Notes under the pieces: generated by a model
What the model was told of the DNA's origin: nothing
The model's input: the letters and a program-made list of their open reading frames with translations, nothing else
The model's database searches: none
Shown here: piece after piece, positions 8,252 through 17,534 of the stretch
How the letters are laid out: each line of letters starts with the position of its first letter
Position numbering within the stretch: position 1 is the first letter of the stretch
Source of the DNA: Chryseolinea lacunae
GTDB taxonomy: Bacteria; Bacteroidota; Bacteroidia; Cytophagales; Cyclobacteriaceae
NCBI RefSeq assembly: GCF_016735595.1
Contig: NZ_JAERRB010000001.1
Location: 1,054,001 to 1,118,000, forward strand
Direction of reading: 5' to 3'
Length of the DNA: 64,000 bases
Program-made: the position numbers and the translations under genes

Positions 8252-9055
8252 CTACCCAAAGGGAATGATCGGTGTTTTATAGTTCAGTCCGCTCGTGGTG
8301 CCGCAGGTGACGTCGAGGGTGATGCCTGTAATTTTCCCGGCCATGGGCGAGGCAAGGAACAAGGCCGTGTTGGCGATGTCGGCCATTAGCGGAAGCGTTT
8401 TCAACATCGTGTCTTCTCTGAGCTTTTCCATGAACTCCCGGGTCTCTGCACCACCATGCTGCAACGCTTCCACAAACGGGCGCGAGTCGGGCGAGCCTGC
8501 CGACCGGATGTTCACCACGCGCACGCCATAAGGACCAAGCTCAACGGCCATGCTGCGCGACAAACCTTCGATGGCGTTGCACACCGGGCCAAAGCCACCC
8601 ACCTTCGGATAACCCACGCCCCCGGGTGTCGCCGTCAGCGAAAGAATGACGCCCGATTGTTGTTTCATCATGGCGCGCCCGGCGGCCGTCATGGTGGTGA
8701 ACTGCGACTCCATGGCGATGCGCAACGGACGCGCAAAATCCTCGCGCGGCATGTCGACAAGCAGAATGTTTTGCACGTCCTGCACGCCAATGAGGTTGAA
8801 CGACACGTCCACATGACCGAACTGTTTTAGTAATCCATCCATGTGGGTGTTCACAGCATCTTCGTTCAGTGCGTCCACTATGGCAACTTCAGCTTTCCCT
8901 CCTGCGCGAACAATTTCGGCAGCCAGTGATTCAATCTTGTCGAGGCGGGGCCCCGTCAGAAACACAGTGGCCCCTGCGTTTGCAAAAACTTTTGCCACAG
9001 CGCCCGCAACCGAGCCTCCGGCGCCATAGAACACGGCATTCTTATTTTTGAGCAT
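8252..9055 (-). CDS. Divergent short-chain dehydrogenase/reductase (SDR) lacking the YxxxK active site
   Basis: This 267-residue Rossmann-fold protein belongs to the classical SDR family by length and order. NAVFYGAGGSVAGAVAKVF is the nucleotide-binding loop, in a variant of TGxxxGxG. FNLIG replaces the usual NNAG, LSLTAT carries the conserved Ser, and VRVVNIRSAGSPDS matches the NxxxPG region. Where classical members have Tyr-x-x-x-Lys before the dimer helix, this protein reads GPVCNAIEGLSRSMAVEL, so Tyr and Lys become Gly and Asn. A related subgroup of such SDRs exists. Whether they are oxidoreductases or have another role is unclear. It has a -7 box at 9081-9088. Confidence 0.82.
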   Translation of the reverse strand: MLKNKNAVFYGAGGSVAGAVAKVFANAGATVFLTGPRLDKIESLAAEIVRAGGKAEVAIVDALNEDAVNTHMDGLLKQFGHVDVSFNLIGVQDVQNILLVDMPREDFARPLRIAMESQFTTMTAAGRAMMKQQSGVILSLTATPGGVGYPKVGGFGPVCNAIEGLSRSMAVELGPYGVRVVNIRSAGSPDSRPFVEALQHGGAETREFMEKLREDTMLKTLPLMADIANTALFLASPMAGKITGITLDVTCGTTSGLNYKTPIIPFG

Positions 9056-9080
9056 CGCTTTTTTGGATTGGTGATAGAAA

Positions 9081-9088
9081 CAAAAGTA
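9081..9088 (-). promoter_or_regulatory. -7 box upstream of the SDR gene
   Basis: On the minus strand this reads TACTTTTG, an exact TAnnTTTG match, 26 bp before the ATG at 9055. No clear TTTG box is seen at the -33 position. Confidence 0.5.
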
Positions 9089-9089
9089 G

Positions 9090-9308
9090 GTGCCGGCGTG
9101 TTGCTACGGGCGGTGTGATCGAGACAGAATGAAGGTCTATTCCGACATTCGGAGCGCGGTCCTGTTGATGCCAGAGTCAAACTCCGCAACGTCTCACGCT
9201 ATCGGAATCCGGAAAAACAGGCAGAAAACGTCCATCCAAGTCCTGAAACTTCCGCTGTTGGCTTTTGTTTGTGCCGTTCCGATTATTATACTACCTTATA
9301 TGATCTAA
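9090..9308 (+). CDS. Possible small membrane protein or non-coding transcript
   Basis: This is a weak open frame of up to 72 codons in the 331-bp gap between the SDR and response-regulator genes. Later in-frame ATG codons (9129 and 9168) allow shorter products. Its last 22 residues (VLKLPLLAFVCAVPIIILPYMI) are hydrophobic enough for one transmembrane helix. The reason for listing it is that its stop codon sits at the foot of a good plus-strand terminator (9307-9351) that no other gene explains. It may equally be a small RNA. No promoter or ribosome site was recognised. Confidence 0.25.
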   Translation: MPACCYGRCDRDRMKVYSDIRSAVLLMPESNSATSHAIGIRKNRQKTSIQVLKLPLLAFVCAVPIIILPYMI

Positions 9309-9351
9309 ACCTGCTGCCTTCCCCAGACCGGAAGTGTGCCAGGTTTTTTTT
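9307..9351 (+). terminator. Orphan plus-strand terminator
   Basis: AAACCTG (9307-9313) pairs with CAGGTTT (9340-9346), and inside it CTTCC (9318-9322) pairs with GGAAG (9330-9334). A run of eight T residues follows (9344-9351). No annotated plus-strand gene lies upstream, because the neighbouring SDR gene is on the minus strand. Confidence 0.6.
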
Positions 9352-9386
9352 CTATTCTCCATCGTTCAAACATTACCCCCGCTGCC

Positions 9387-9773
9387 ATGAAAAATGTTTT
9401 GCTAGTAGACGATGACAAAGTTTTCAACTTCATCAACACACAGATGCTGCGGCAGGCGGGCATTGCCAGCGACATTCACACAGCCATGAATGGCAAACAG
9501 GCCATCGACTATCTCAACACGTGCAGTGAAGAAACCGCACCGTTCCCCGACCTGATCCTGCTCGATCTCAACATGCCCATCATGGACGGCTTCGGTTTTC
9601 TGGAAGCGTTTCGGTTTTTAGGGCACGAAAAAGAAAATGTGAACATCATTGTGCTGAGCTCTTCCGAAAATCCAAGCGACATACACAAAGCCAAAGACAT
9701 GGGCGCTTCGTTGTATCTCACCAAACCCTTGTCAACCGAAAGCCTGCGCCGCGCGCTGGAGTTCACGTCCTAA
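9387..9773 (+). CDS. Single-domain response regulator (CheY-like receiver)
   Basis: This 128-residue protein is a receiver domain with nothing attached. The acidic pocket is Asp8-Asp9-Asp10, the phosphorylation site is Asp60 (LLDLNMP), the switch Ser is in VLSSSENPS and the conserved Lys113 is in YLTKPLS. Such stand-alone receivers in Bacteroidota carry phosphate between histidine kinases or act on protein partners and do not bind DNA. No kinase gene is in the window, so its partner is unknown. I started at ATG 9387, directly before KNVLLVDDD. The in-frame extension to 9336 has no receiver similarity. Confidence 0.92.
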   Translation: MKNVLLVDDDKVFNFINTQMLRQAGIASDIHTAMNGKQAIDYLNTCSEETAPFPDLILLDLNMPIMDGFGFLEAFRFLGHEKENVNIIVLSSSENPSDIHKAKDMGASLYLTKPLSTESLRRALEFTS

Positions 9774-9814
9774 AAAAAAAGAAACCCGTCCACAGCAACA
9801 TGCCATGCGACGGG
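9772..9814 (-). terminator. Terminator of the SusCD-like operon
   Basis: On the minus strand CCCGTC (9809-9814) and GACGGG (9785-9790) form a 6-bp GC-rich stem. It is followed by TTT, C and nine T residues (9772-9784). It lies about 65 bp past the end of the DUF4302 gene and probably ends that transcript, tail to tail with the response-regulator gene. Confidence 0.6.
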
Positions 9815-9878
9815 CTCTTCCATTAACCTAAATCTTTGCTATCGTTTTGTCCGTTTCGTGAACAGACAGTGTTGCGTC

Positions 9879-11219
9879 TTAATTGGTGAGATATCCGGTG
9901 AATGAAAACTCGGGACTCTCCTGACTAAAAAATCCTCCCAACAATTCCACACCACCACCCACATATTCGCCGGCAAATGTTTCGTTGTCGAAGTGCTGCA
10001 AAATCATCACCATGTCGTTGGCAATCGCATCGCCGTTTTCGTCTGCCCCGGTATAGGTGAACTTGAATTTTCCGGAAGCATTGATGGCATAGCTGTAGTT
10101 ATATTGGCAAAGGAACAAATCCTGACCGCGGCTCACCGTCACCACCACATACATTTTTTTGCCGGGCTTGTCGAATATCACAAAGATGTCGGACAGTGTG
10201 AGGTTGTATTGTCCGGACTGAAGACTCTCAGCCGCCGTGTTCCAAAGGCCTGTGAAGTTTGTGGATTGACCAGGCAGTGGATTGCTTCCCGCATCAAAGG
10301 GGATGCGCACAGCCAGGTAGTCGGTGCCGATGTAGGATGAAAAGAGAATACTGGGTTTGAAGAAATAGGGATCGGTGAGCACGTCCACGCTTTTGCGCGC
10401 GCCGTCAATTTCGGCATAGTAGCGACTGTTGTCGGCATCCCACAGGAACGACTGCACACTGCCGGCATTGGTCTTGATGGGTTGACTCAGCACCAGGCCG
10501 TCCATCGAAATCACATACGACACTTTGTTGTTCACCACAGCCGTTCCATCGTCGGAAACGTATTGGGCAGTGAGCGACTTGGCGTTGGCATTGAAGGCAA
10601 ACGTGATGGCCTTGTCTTTCGACAACGAAAGTTTCAGGGCCTTGTTTGCCGTGCCATAGTGCAGAATGTCTTTGATGCGTCCACCCAACACCAGCGCCTG
10701 TTCGGCTGCCGTGGCTTTCAGAAACGTGATGCGCGAGCCGCGTTGAATACCCTCCAGCACAAGGCTATCGCCCACGGTGCCTGCAAAAGCAAACTCGGAA
10801 TCCGAAATGCGGCCTTCCCCATCGGTGCCGCCATTCACACCGCCGGTGGGATCGGCCGGAAGATGAATGTAGGAGTAGGTGGTGAAACTCAGCGTGGTGG
10901 TTTGCAACGTCTTCACCGTCCACAAACTCGACTTGGGTGTGCCCGCGGTGGTCTCGTTAAAATCCGACAGCATGCTCACGGTGCCATCGGCATTGAAGTT
11001 GAAATAATAAAAGTAGCGAATGCCCGAACCCGTCAGCAGCGAGGCCTTCCAGCCATTCGGTGCTGATGTGAGCAACGCTGTTTGCTCGTTCACGGCCGCT
11101 TGTGTGCGCGCGTCTGTCGACTCGTTGAATACGCGATCGTAGTTGTTGTCACAGCCCGTCACCAGCACGGTCAACACCCATGCTGCGGCGGCAAAGAATA
11201 TCTGAATCTTGTTCTTCAT
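9879..11219 (-). CDS. DUF4302 domain-containing lipoprotein
   Basis: This 446-residue protein carries a lipoprotein signal (VLVTGC, Cys23), so it should be anchored in the envelope and probably surface-exposed. After the signal, the DUF4302 hallmark ALLTSAPNGWKASLL is followed by YYFNFNADGTVSMLSDF and a beta-rich body with repeated F/Y-rich strands. DUF4302 proteins occur only in Bacteroidota, next to SusC/SusD pairs and zinc metallohydrolase lipoproteins, as here, and are thought to help bind or process the imported substrate. The upstream gene ends 12 bp before its start, so the genes are co-transcribed. It is the last gene of the operon, before a terminator. Confidence 0.8.
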   Translation of the reverse strand: MKNKIQIFFAAAAWVLTVLVTGCDNNYDRVFNESTDARTQAAVNEQTALLTSAPNGWKASLLTGSGIRYFYYFNFNADGTVSMLSDFNETTAGTPKSSLWTVKTLQTTTLSFTTYSYIHLPADPTGGVNGGTDGEGRISDSEFAFAGTVGDSLVLEGIQRGSRITFLKATAAEQALVLGGRIKDILHYGTANKALKLSLSKDKAITFAFNANAKSLTAQYVSDDGTAVVNNKVSYVISMDGLVLSQPIKTNAGSVQSFLWDADNSRYYAEIDGARKSVDVLTDPYFFKPSILFSSYIGTDYLAVRIPFDAGSNPLPGQSTNFTGLWNTAAESLQSGQYNLTLSDIFVIFDKPGKKMYVVVTVSRGQDLFLCQYNYSYAINASGKFKFTYTGADENGDAIANDMVMILQHFDNETFAGEYVGGGVELLGGFFSQESPEFSFTGYLTN

Positions 11220-11231
11220 CGTGCTTTGATT

Positions 11232-12599
11232 TTAGTTGCTCAACTCTCCCACGCAATAGCTTGACGGCGATTCCACCGGAAACAGTGCCGGAAGAAATTC
11301 GCCCGAGCACATCTCGAGGTAGTCGGGATAGAATGTGTTGTTGAAATAGGAATACAGCGCCGTGGCACCAAGGTCGTTCACCAGATAGTCAGCGTTGGCA
11401 TCTTCACTGAGACGGAAGAACTGCAACACGCCTTCATCGAAGGGATCGGTGGCGCGAAACACAAAGTTTGCTTCCTTATACACGCGCACCTCCGACTTGA
11501 TGTTGTAATAATACAGCGTGAGCATCAGCAAATCCGTGTCATAGAACGACACCTTGAAGTTGTAGTCCATGGCAAAGTTGTTCGCATGAAGCACATCGTT
11601 GTCGGCCACGTAGCGAGCAATGAGCTCGTTCGACTCGGGCATGGTCATGAGGTCGAAGTTCATGGTGGTGTATGTTTTGTTATAACCCCACACATCGAGC
11701 AACGGATCGGGCACCGAGCCCCCGCCTCCACCGTTCGACGGTGCCACGGCTTCAATAGCCGCCTGCACGTTCGTCTGAAGCTCGTAGAGGTCGATGTTAA
11801 ACGCCTTGCGGAAATAGTCCACGATAATCTTTTCTTTCTTGCGCAGCGCGGTGTAGCCATCATTGGTAGTTTCGCAGCTCAGCATGCGCTCATAGCCCTC
11901 GCGGCCCATCACCAGCATCATAGACACCATTTCGGCAATGTCTTCGTCGGGCGACACCATGGCATAGTTGGTGATAAATCCCAGTTGACGCGCCTGGCTC
12001 ACCGATATGGTATTCCAGTTGGCGGTATACTTGCCCGCCGAAACTTCTTTCAACTCTGCAGGATAGGTTATCTGCTGATTCAAAATGTGCGTGAACTCGT
12101 GTTCGATCACGTGCGTCATCTCCGTCACTGCATAACGATCGGTTTTCAAAAAGCTGTTCACCACATACAGCACCACCTTGCGTCCGCCTTCGGCTGTGCC
12201 CAGCGTGATGGAGCCGTCGAAGTTGTAGCTGGGGCTGCCCACCATCACAAATTGTTTCGGACAATATTTTTTGATGAACGCATCACCGGCCAGACCGGCA
12301 TAGGTGTCTATCCAAATGCTCTTCACCACTTCCATCACATCCTTCACTTTGGTTTGATCGGGCGGCACCAGCGTTTTGAACAGATCCAGTTCGGATGCGT
12401 CCTGTCGGTATTTCACTTCGATGTTGTAGGGCTGTGTGAAGTTTTCGTTCAGCCAGTTGTCAAGCGGTGTCTTGGCGTTGGGGCCGCCAACGTATTCACC
12501 ATCCGACGCGGGATTGTCATTGTAGGCATCGTGGCACGCCGTGACGGTGAGAAAAACCATCAACAGGGCCAGCACACTATTTTTATGTATATGCTTCAT
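11232..12599 (-). CDS. Substrate import-associated zinc metallohydrolase lipoprotein
   Basis: This 455-residue lipoprotein (VTAC, Cys22) has a zinc-binding HExxH motif, H167-E168-F-T-H171, within VIEHEFTHILNQQITYP. A likely third ligand lies further on, in the region SPDEDIAEMVSMML. This arrangement fits the SusCD-linked metallohydrolase lipoproteins (TIGR04549 type, Peptidase_Mx1-like). A glycine-rich linker at about residues 290-297 leads to a beta-rich C-terminal domain. It sits between SusD and the DUF4302 gene with gaps of 21 and 12 bp. Trimming a peptide or protein-linked substrate at the cell surface before import is the likely job, though the substrate is unknown. Confidence 0.85.
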   Translation of the reverse strand: MKHIHKNSVLALLMVFLTVTACHDAYNDNPASDGEYVGGPNAKTPLDNWLNENFTQPYNIEVKYRQDASELDLFKTLVPPDQTKVKDVMEVVKSIWIDTYAGLAGDAFIKKYCPKQFVMVGSPSYNFDGSITLGTAEGGRKVVLYVVNSFLKTDRYAVTEMTHVIEHEFTHILNQQITYPAELKEVSAGKYTANWNTISVSQARQLGFITNYAMVSPDEDIAEMVSMMLVMGREGYERMLSCETTNDGYTALRKKEKIIVDYFRKAFNIDLYELQTNVQAAIEAVAPSNGGGGGSVPDPLLDVWGYNKTYTTMNFDLMTMPESNELIARYVADNDVLHANNFAMDYNFKVSFYDTDLLMLTLYYYNIKSEVRVYKEANFVFRATDPFDEGVLQFFRLSEDANADYLVNDLGATALYSYFNNTFYPDYLEMCSGEFLPALFPVESPSSYCVGELSN

Positions 12600-12620
12600 G
12601 TCTTTGCGATTTTAATTGTC

Positions 12621-14099
12621 TTAGCGTGGATTAGGTTGAAGTCCGCCGGTGGAAACCGCCTCGCGGGGAATCTGCAACACCCGGCGTGCATCGTCGGCTT
12701 TCAACACGATGTCGGCCTCGTTCTTCACCGTGTGCGTCACCACAATCTTGTGGCGCAGGATATCAAACCAGCGCTGGCCTTCGTGCAAAAATTCGATGCG
12801 TTTAAAATCCAGGATGGCCGATAACACCACCTCGCGCGACGTGGACTTGTCGGGATAATAGTCAAACAGTTTTTCCATCCACAAGCCGTCGATGCTGCGG
12901 TAGTTCACCACGCGTGTGCTGATCCACGTGTTTAGATCGTCAAGCGATTTGGTGTAGTTGTTCAGCATGAGGTAGGCCTCGGCACGGTTAAACAACACCT
13001 CTTCGGCCGTGAACATGGGCACGATGGTGTAGGGAAACCCCGTGGTGGAGTTGACGCCGGTCTGCACAAAGTGCTCCTTGAATTTATAGATGAAATACAC
13101 GCCCGTGGAGTTATAGAACACACTGAAGGCATACTGTCTTCCCGAAGGGTTGGTGTTATACATCTCGCGCAATTTTGGCGCGCCTGTGGAATAGCGATAG
13201 CCCAGGAATGAACGCGCCCACAACGACGACGTTTCGCCCAACAACAGGTTGGCCGCTTCGGTCGAGTTGGTATAGTTGAGCGAAAGATCGGCCGCCGTGT
13301 AGGTGGAGTATGTTGTGTTCCAGGGACGCAAGTGCGAATAGAAATCTCCATCCGGAAAAACCGCGTTGGCATGATCCACCACTTTCTGATAGTCGCGCTT
13401 GAACAAATAGAAGCGTGATGCAAAAGCGTGTGCCGCCGTCTGTGTGAAGTGATATTTCGGTACGCCCGTGCCTTGTGTGCCTGCGCTGTAGACCTGATCG
13501 TTGATGAGTGGCAAACCTTCCACCAGATCTTTCTCGATTTTTTCGTAGACGTCTTTCACCGTGCCGCGATCATATTCTTTGAATGATTGTTTTTCGGGAT
13601 CAGTCACATAGGGAATGCCGGGGTTCGCGGCGTCGGAGCCCGTGCCGGTATACGTCTTTGCAAACAGCGTCACCAGCATGAAGTGCGAATAGGCGCGGGC
13701 CACCAGGGCTTCTCCTTTTTGTGCAGCAAAGTTTGCTGCGTCGGGAGCCGAATCGATAAACTCAAGAACATGGTTTGCTGCGGCGATGGCCGTGTAGCAT
13801 TCGTTCCAGTAATTTTCGGGCGAGTCTTGGTTGGTCGATGTGCCATCGCGCCAGAAGTAGGGGTCGGTGTTCACCGGCGACTGGCTGCCACTGGCATTGT
13901 CTTCCACGTTGTCGCTCATGGCTTCACAGAACGCCATGTAGTTTCCTTTCGGATAGGCCGTGACCAGCAGCTCCGACAACTTCTCCTGCGAATCAAGGGT
14001 CGCACGGTTGTCGGGAACTTTCGAGAGAAAGTCGTCACATCCTGCCGCGAGCAGCAGTGTGACGATCAGTAATGTTATTGTATATTTTTTCATAAACAT
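12621..14099 (-). CDS. SusD/RagB family surface nutrient-binding lipoprotein
   Basis: This 492-residue protein is the surface-exposed partner of the adjacent SusC-type channel. It begins with a lipoprotein signal (LLLAAGC, Cys21) and the SusD start pattern CDDFLSKVPDNRATL. It contains helical TPR-like segments (GEALVARAYSHFMLVTLFAK, ASRFYLFKRDYQKVVDHANAV) and ends with the RagB/SusD C-terminal motif FKRIEFLHEGQRWFDILRHK followed by LQIPREAV and NPR. SusD proteins capture oligosaccharides or peptides and close over the SusC pore. The start may be Met1 or Met3 (14093). It lies 7 bp downstream of SusC. Confidence 0.95.
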   Translation of the reverse strand: MFMKKYTITLLIVTLLLAAGCDDFLSKVPDNRATLDSQEKLSELLVTAYPKGNYMAFCEAMSDNVEDNASGSQSPVNTDPYFWRDGTSTNQDSPENYWNECYTAIAAANHVLEFIDSAPDAANFAAQKGEALVARAYSHFMLVTLFAKTYTGTGSDAANPGIPYVTDPEKQSFKEYDRGTVKDVYEKIEKDLVEGLPLINDQVYSAGTQGTGVPKYHFTQTAAHAFASRFYLFKRDYQKVVDHANAVFPDGDFYSHLRPWNTTYSTYTAADLSLNYTNSTEAANLLLGETSSLWARSFLGYRYSTGAPKLREMYNTNPSGRQYAFSVFYNSTGVYFIYKFKEHFVQTGVNSTTGFPYTIVPMFTAEEVLFNRAEAYLMLNNYTKSLDDLNTWISTRVVNYRSIDGLWMEKLFDYYPDKSTSREVVLSAILDFKRIEFLHEGQRWFDILRHKIVVTHTVKNEADIVLKADDARRVLQIPREAVSTGGLQPNPR

Positions 14100-14106
14100 C
14101 TTCAGG

Positions 14107-17100
14107 TTAGAAACTCAACTTCACAGACGCGGTGATTTGTTTTGCTACTGGCATGGCCACACCCCCGGCGCTAAAAAATTCAGGGTCCTGGCCATAGAGT
14201 TTTTTGTCGGCATAGACAAGCCACAGGTTGGTGCCCGTGAGTGTGAGCGATGCCGTTTTTATTCCCGTAGTGCCCAGCATTTTCGTGGGCAGGTTGTAGG
14301 CAAGCGACACCGTGCGCAGCCGCACAAAGGTGCCGTCCACCACGCGCGCCGACGAATAGTTGTAGGTGTTGTAGGGGTAGGTCGACCCCAGCGAGTAGGC
14401 CGTCAACACATCGGCAATGGCGGGCACGTTGGTGTGTTGCTCGTCGCCGCGCATCGCCCAGCGATCCAGAAATTCGCGTGGCATGGCATCCAGGTCGGAA
14501 TAGGATGTTTTGAATGCAGGGTTGAGCCTGATCTTGTTGCCACCCTGGTAGGTGAGAAACACATTCAGCGTAAACGCTTTGTACTTGAAGATGTTGGTCC
14601 AGCCTCCCGAGAATGTTGGGTCGACGGCGCCTTCATACTTCAGGTGTTGGGTGGACAGACTTTGCAGGTACACATCCGAACTTTCCACGCCGTCCTGGTT
14701 GATGAACAACGGCACGCCGGTTTTCGGATCGAGTCGCGTGAAGTCTACCGAGAACAATCCCCGCACGGGGTAGCCTTCCATGGCGCCGCCTTCGGGAAAC
14801 ACGAGGTTCACGATGCGCGGCTCGTTCTTCAACTTTGTGATCTCGCTCTTGTTGGTGCTGAAGATGAAGTTGGTAGACCACCCGATTCCGTTGTGTTGAA
14901 AGATGGGTGCGCCCAGCGAAAGGTCGATACCGTGCGATTTCATGTCGGCATAGTTCACGGCTTTATACGCCTCGCCGCCAATGCCCGAAGTTTTCACAAT
15001 GCCGATGAGGTCGAATTGATTCCGACGATAATAATCAAACGTGATGGAGAGTTTGTTGAACACGCTGGTGTTCACGCCGATGTTGGCTTCGTATTGTTTC
15101 TCCCACGTGAGGTCGGCGTTCTCCAGGCTCTCGATGGCGATCTGCGATTCGTTTTCATAGAGATAGGGCCGTGGCGACGTGCCGCTGCGAAACACAACCG
15201 ACGAGTTTGTGGCATTGCCGGCGTTGGCTGTCAGACCATAGCCTCCGCGCAACGTCAGGTAATCTACAAAGCGATACGATTCCATAAACGGTTCGGAGTC
15301 GATGTTCCAGGCGCCGCTCACGTTCCAAGTTGGCAGCCAGCGCGCGGTGCGCGATTCTCCCAGACGATTCGACCCATCGAGGCGCCCCACCACGTTCAGA
15401 ATGTACTTGCCACGGTAGGCATAGTTGCCGGAGCCATAGAAGCTGGCATAACGGTCGTAGGTGTTGCCCATGCCGAAGTAGTTGAAGTTGCCTTCGAGCA
15501 ATTGTTTAATGATGCGATAGTCTGTGAACGGCACCCCGCCTTTGCTGAACTGAAAGCCATAGCCGTTGTTGAATGCATTGCGGCGATCCACAGAACGAAT
15601 CTCCTGCCCTGCCACCGCGTTGATGGTGTGAATGCTGTTGACCGTGTGTGTCCAGCTGAGCTGATTCTTGAAGTAGTAGCTGTTCATCTGGTCGTCTACG
15701 CGGTTGTAGAAGCCGCCTTCGGGCAACACAATCACAGGGTCGGCATTGGGGAAGTCGGGATTGTAGTAGAGAAACTTGTTGCCTTGTTTCACCACCTGCG
15801 AGTTGGCCGCGCGATAGGCTTCGGCCATGTTCGAACCCTCGGCCACACTGTGTTCGGTGCCGGTGGTGACACGACGCACCGAACCGATGAAATCATATTT
15901 CAACGACTTGGTGATCTTGTAGCCCACCTCGCCCTGAATTTTCAGATCGAGCTGGTTCAGGTTGATGTAGTTCTTGTCGATCTCGTTCAGGATGTTGAAC
16001 GGGGCATAGTTCCGGGTGAAATATTCGCGGTTGCCGTTTTCGTCATAGGGTGTGAGCACGCGACTGGTGTTGAGTGCATAGCCAAACGGATTGATGTCGA
16101 AATCGCGCGAGTAGGCACCTTCCACGGCGTTGGTTTCGCGGGCCACAGTGCCGGGCACGCGCTGGGTTCGGGTGGAGCCTGTCGCCAGGATGCCCAGCGA
16201 TAATTTCTCCGACAGCTTGAACGTTCCGCGCGCGTTGATGGTGTAGCGCTTCACGTTGTCGGCAATGGTCCAGCCGTTGTCGTTGTAATAGCTGGTCGAG
16301 AAATACAATTGCGATGCTTCCGTTCCCGACGACACGCCCAACGAATGTTCCTGAACAAACGAATTTTTGAACAGCACATCAAACCAGTCGGTATTGGCCT
16401 GCGCATAACGATGCAAAAATGCTGCACGGGCTTCGGGGGTATTCTCCAATCCAAAGGAGCCGTCGTTGGTGTTGTAGGATGTGTTGATCAGGTCATACAT
16501 CTTCCGGTACACACCACCGCTGGGGCTGCGCGACACGTCGGAGTGATTGAGCCAACCCTTGCGTTCCATCTCACCATACACCGCCATCTGGTCCGACGAA
16601 TTGAGAATGTTGTAGTTGTCGTATGATGGTTTGAGATACGAAGAAAAATTTCCGGTGTAGGTCACCACAGGTTGTCCCACTTTTCCCTTTTTTGTCTTGA
16701 TCACAATCACACCATCTTTGGCCCGCGCACCATACAAGGCCGTGGCCGATGCATCTTTCAAAATGGTGAAGCTCTCGATGTCGTCGGAGTTAAGACCGGC
16801 CACCGATGAGCCGATGAGTGTTGTGGGATCGCCGGTGGTCAGCTGATCGGCCGACACATTCACCACGTCTTCCAGCACTACGCCATCGACTACCCACAGC
16901 GGCTTGTTGTCGCCGTTGATGGACGTTGCGCCGCGAATGCGGATTTTGGGTGCGGCTCCAAATGTGCCCGACACGTTCTGCACCGACACGCCCGCCGCTT
17001 TTCCTTGCAGCATGCGGCTCACATCGGTGGCGCCGGCGGTTTTCACATCGGCCGCCGCCAGGTTCACCACGGCGCCCGTGAACAAACGCTTGTCCACTTC

Positions 17101-17496
17101 CTGGTAGCCATTCGACACCACGGTCACTTCATCCAGCCGCTTCACGTCTTCTTCCAGCACCACGTCAATGGTTGTGCGGCCTGCGGCGATCACTTCCGTA
17201 GTGGTGTAGCCGATGAAGGAAAAGATGAGCGTGGCATTTTCATCGGCCTGCAGCTGATAGTTTCCCTGCACATCGGTGATGGCGCCTTGTGTTGTTCCTT
17301 TCACGGAAACACTCACTCCCGGCAGACCTTGCTTGTCGGTGGCCGAGGTAACTTTTCCGTGTATGCTGATTACTTGTTCGTATGGTGTTGTGCCGAAGGC
17401 TTCAGACGCCAGCAAGAGCAGGGTCATCAGAAAAACCATTCCGGCGTTTCTCCATACGCGCCACGACCTTTCGTGGCTGTATTGTTTTGTATTCAT
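14107..17496 (-). CDS. SusC/RagA family TonB-linked outer membrane protein
   Basis: This 1129-residue TonB-dependent channel begins with a signal peptide (about residues 1-36). A carboxypeptidase-regulatory-like domain (HGKVTSATDKQGLPGVSVSVKG) comes next, then the plug domain with LDEVTVVSNGYQ, QGKAAGVSVQNVSGTFGAAPKIRIRGATS and KDASATALYGARAKDGVIVI. The C-terminal barrel ends in ITASVKLSF. There is no STN signalling domain, so an anti-sigma partner is not expected. It imports the ligand captured by the SusD protein encoded 7 bp downstream. Substrate class cannot be read from the sequence, and the neighbouring metallohydrolase hints at peptides. A stem-loop lies in its 5' leader. Confidence 0.96.
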   Translation of the reverse strand: MNTKQYSHERSWRVWRNAGMVFLMTLLLLASEAFGTTPYEQVISIHGKVTSATDKQGLPGVSVSVKGTTQGAITDVQGNYQLQADENATLIFSFIGYTTTEVIAAGRTTIDVVLEEDVKRLDEVTVVSNGYQEVDKRLFTGAVVNLAAADVKTAGATDVSRMLQGKAAGVSVQNVSGTFGAAPKIRIRGATSINGDNKPLWVVDGVVLEDVVNVSADQLTTGDPTTLIGSSVAGLNSDDIESFTILKDASATALYGARAKDGVIVIKTKKGKVGQPVVTYTGNFSSYLKPSYDNYNILNSSDQMAVYGEMERKGWLNHSDVSRSPSGGVYRKMYDLINTSYNTNDGSFGLENTPEARAAFLHRYAQANTDWFDVLFKNSFVQEHSLGVSSGTEASQLYFSTSYYNDNGWTIADNVKRYTINARGTFKLSEKLSLGILATGSTRTQRVPGTVARETNAVEGAYSRDFDINPFGYALNTSRVLTPYDENGNREYFTRNYAPFNILNEIDKNYINLNQLDLKIQGEVGYKITKSLKYDFIGSVRRVTTGTEHSVAEGSNMAEAYRAANSQVVKQGNKFLYYNPDFPNADPVIVLPEGGFYNRVDDQMNSYYFKNQLSWTHTVNSIHTINAVAGQEIRSVDRRNAFNNGYGFQFSKGGVPFTDYRIIKQLLEGNFNYFGMGNTYDRYASFYGSGNYAYRGKYILNVVGRLDGSNRLGESRTARWLPTWNVSGAWNIDSEPFMESYRFVDYLTLRGGYGLTANAGNATNSSVVFRSGTSPRPYLYENESQIAIESLENADLTWEKQYEANIGVNTSVFNKLSITFDYYRRNQFDLIGIVKTSGIGGEAYKAVNYADMKSHGIDLSLGAPIFQHNGIGWSTNFIFSTNKSEITKLKNEPRIVNLVFPEGGAMEGYPVRGLFSVDFTRLDPKTGVPLFINQDGVESSDVYLQSLSTQHLKYEGAVDPTFSGGWTNIFKYKAFTLNVFLTYQGGNKIRLNPAFKTSYSDLDAMPREFLDRWAMRGDEQHTNVPAIADVLTAYSLGSTYPYNTYNYSSARVVDGTFVRLRTVSLAYNLPTKMLGTTGIKTASLTLTGTNLWLVYADKKLYGQDPEFFSAGGVAMPVAKQITASVKLSF

Positions 17497-17534
17497 GTCA
17501 ATAATAGGTTAGGGTACTTAAAAAGGATCTTCGA

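Noticed and set aside
11586-12824. A 412-codon plus-strand frame
   Set aside because: It is antisense to the zinc metallohydrolase gene, and the repeated His-rich content is typical of a shadow frame.
13960-16203. A 747-codon open frame on the plus strand across SusD and SusC
   Set aside because: It is the antisense shadow of the SusC and SusD genes, which show full family motifs on the minus strand. The translation is rich in His, Arg and Val and has no domain.
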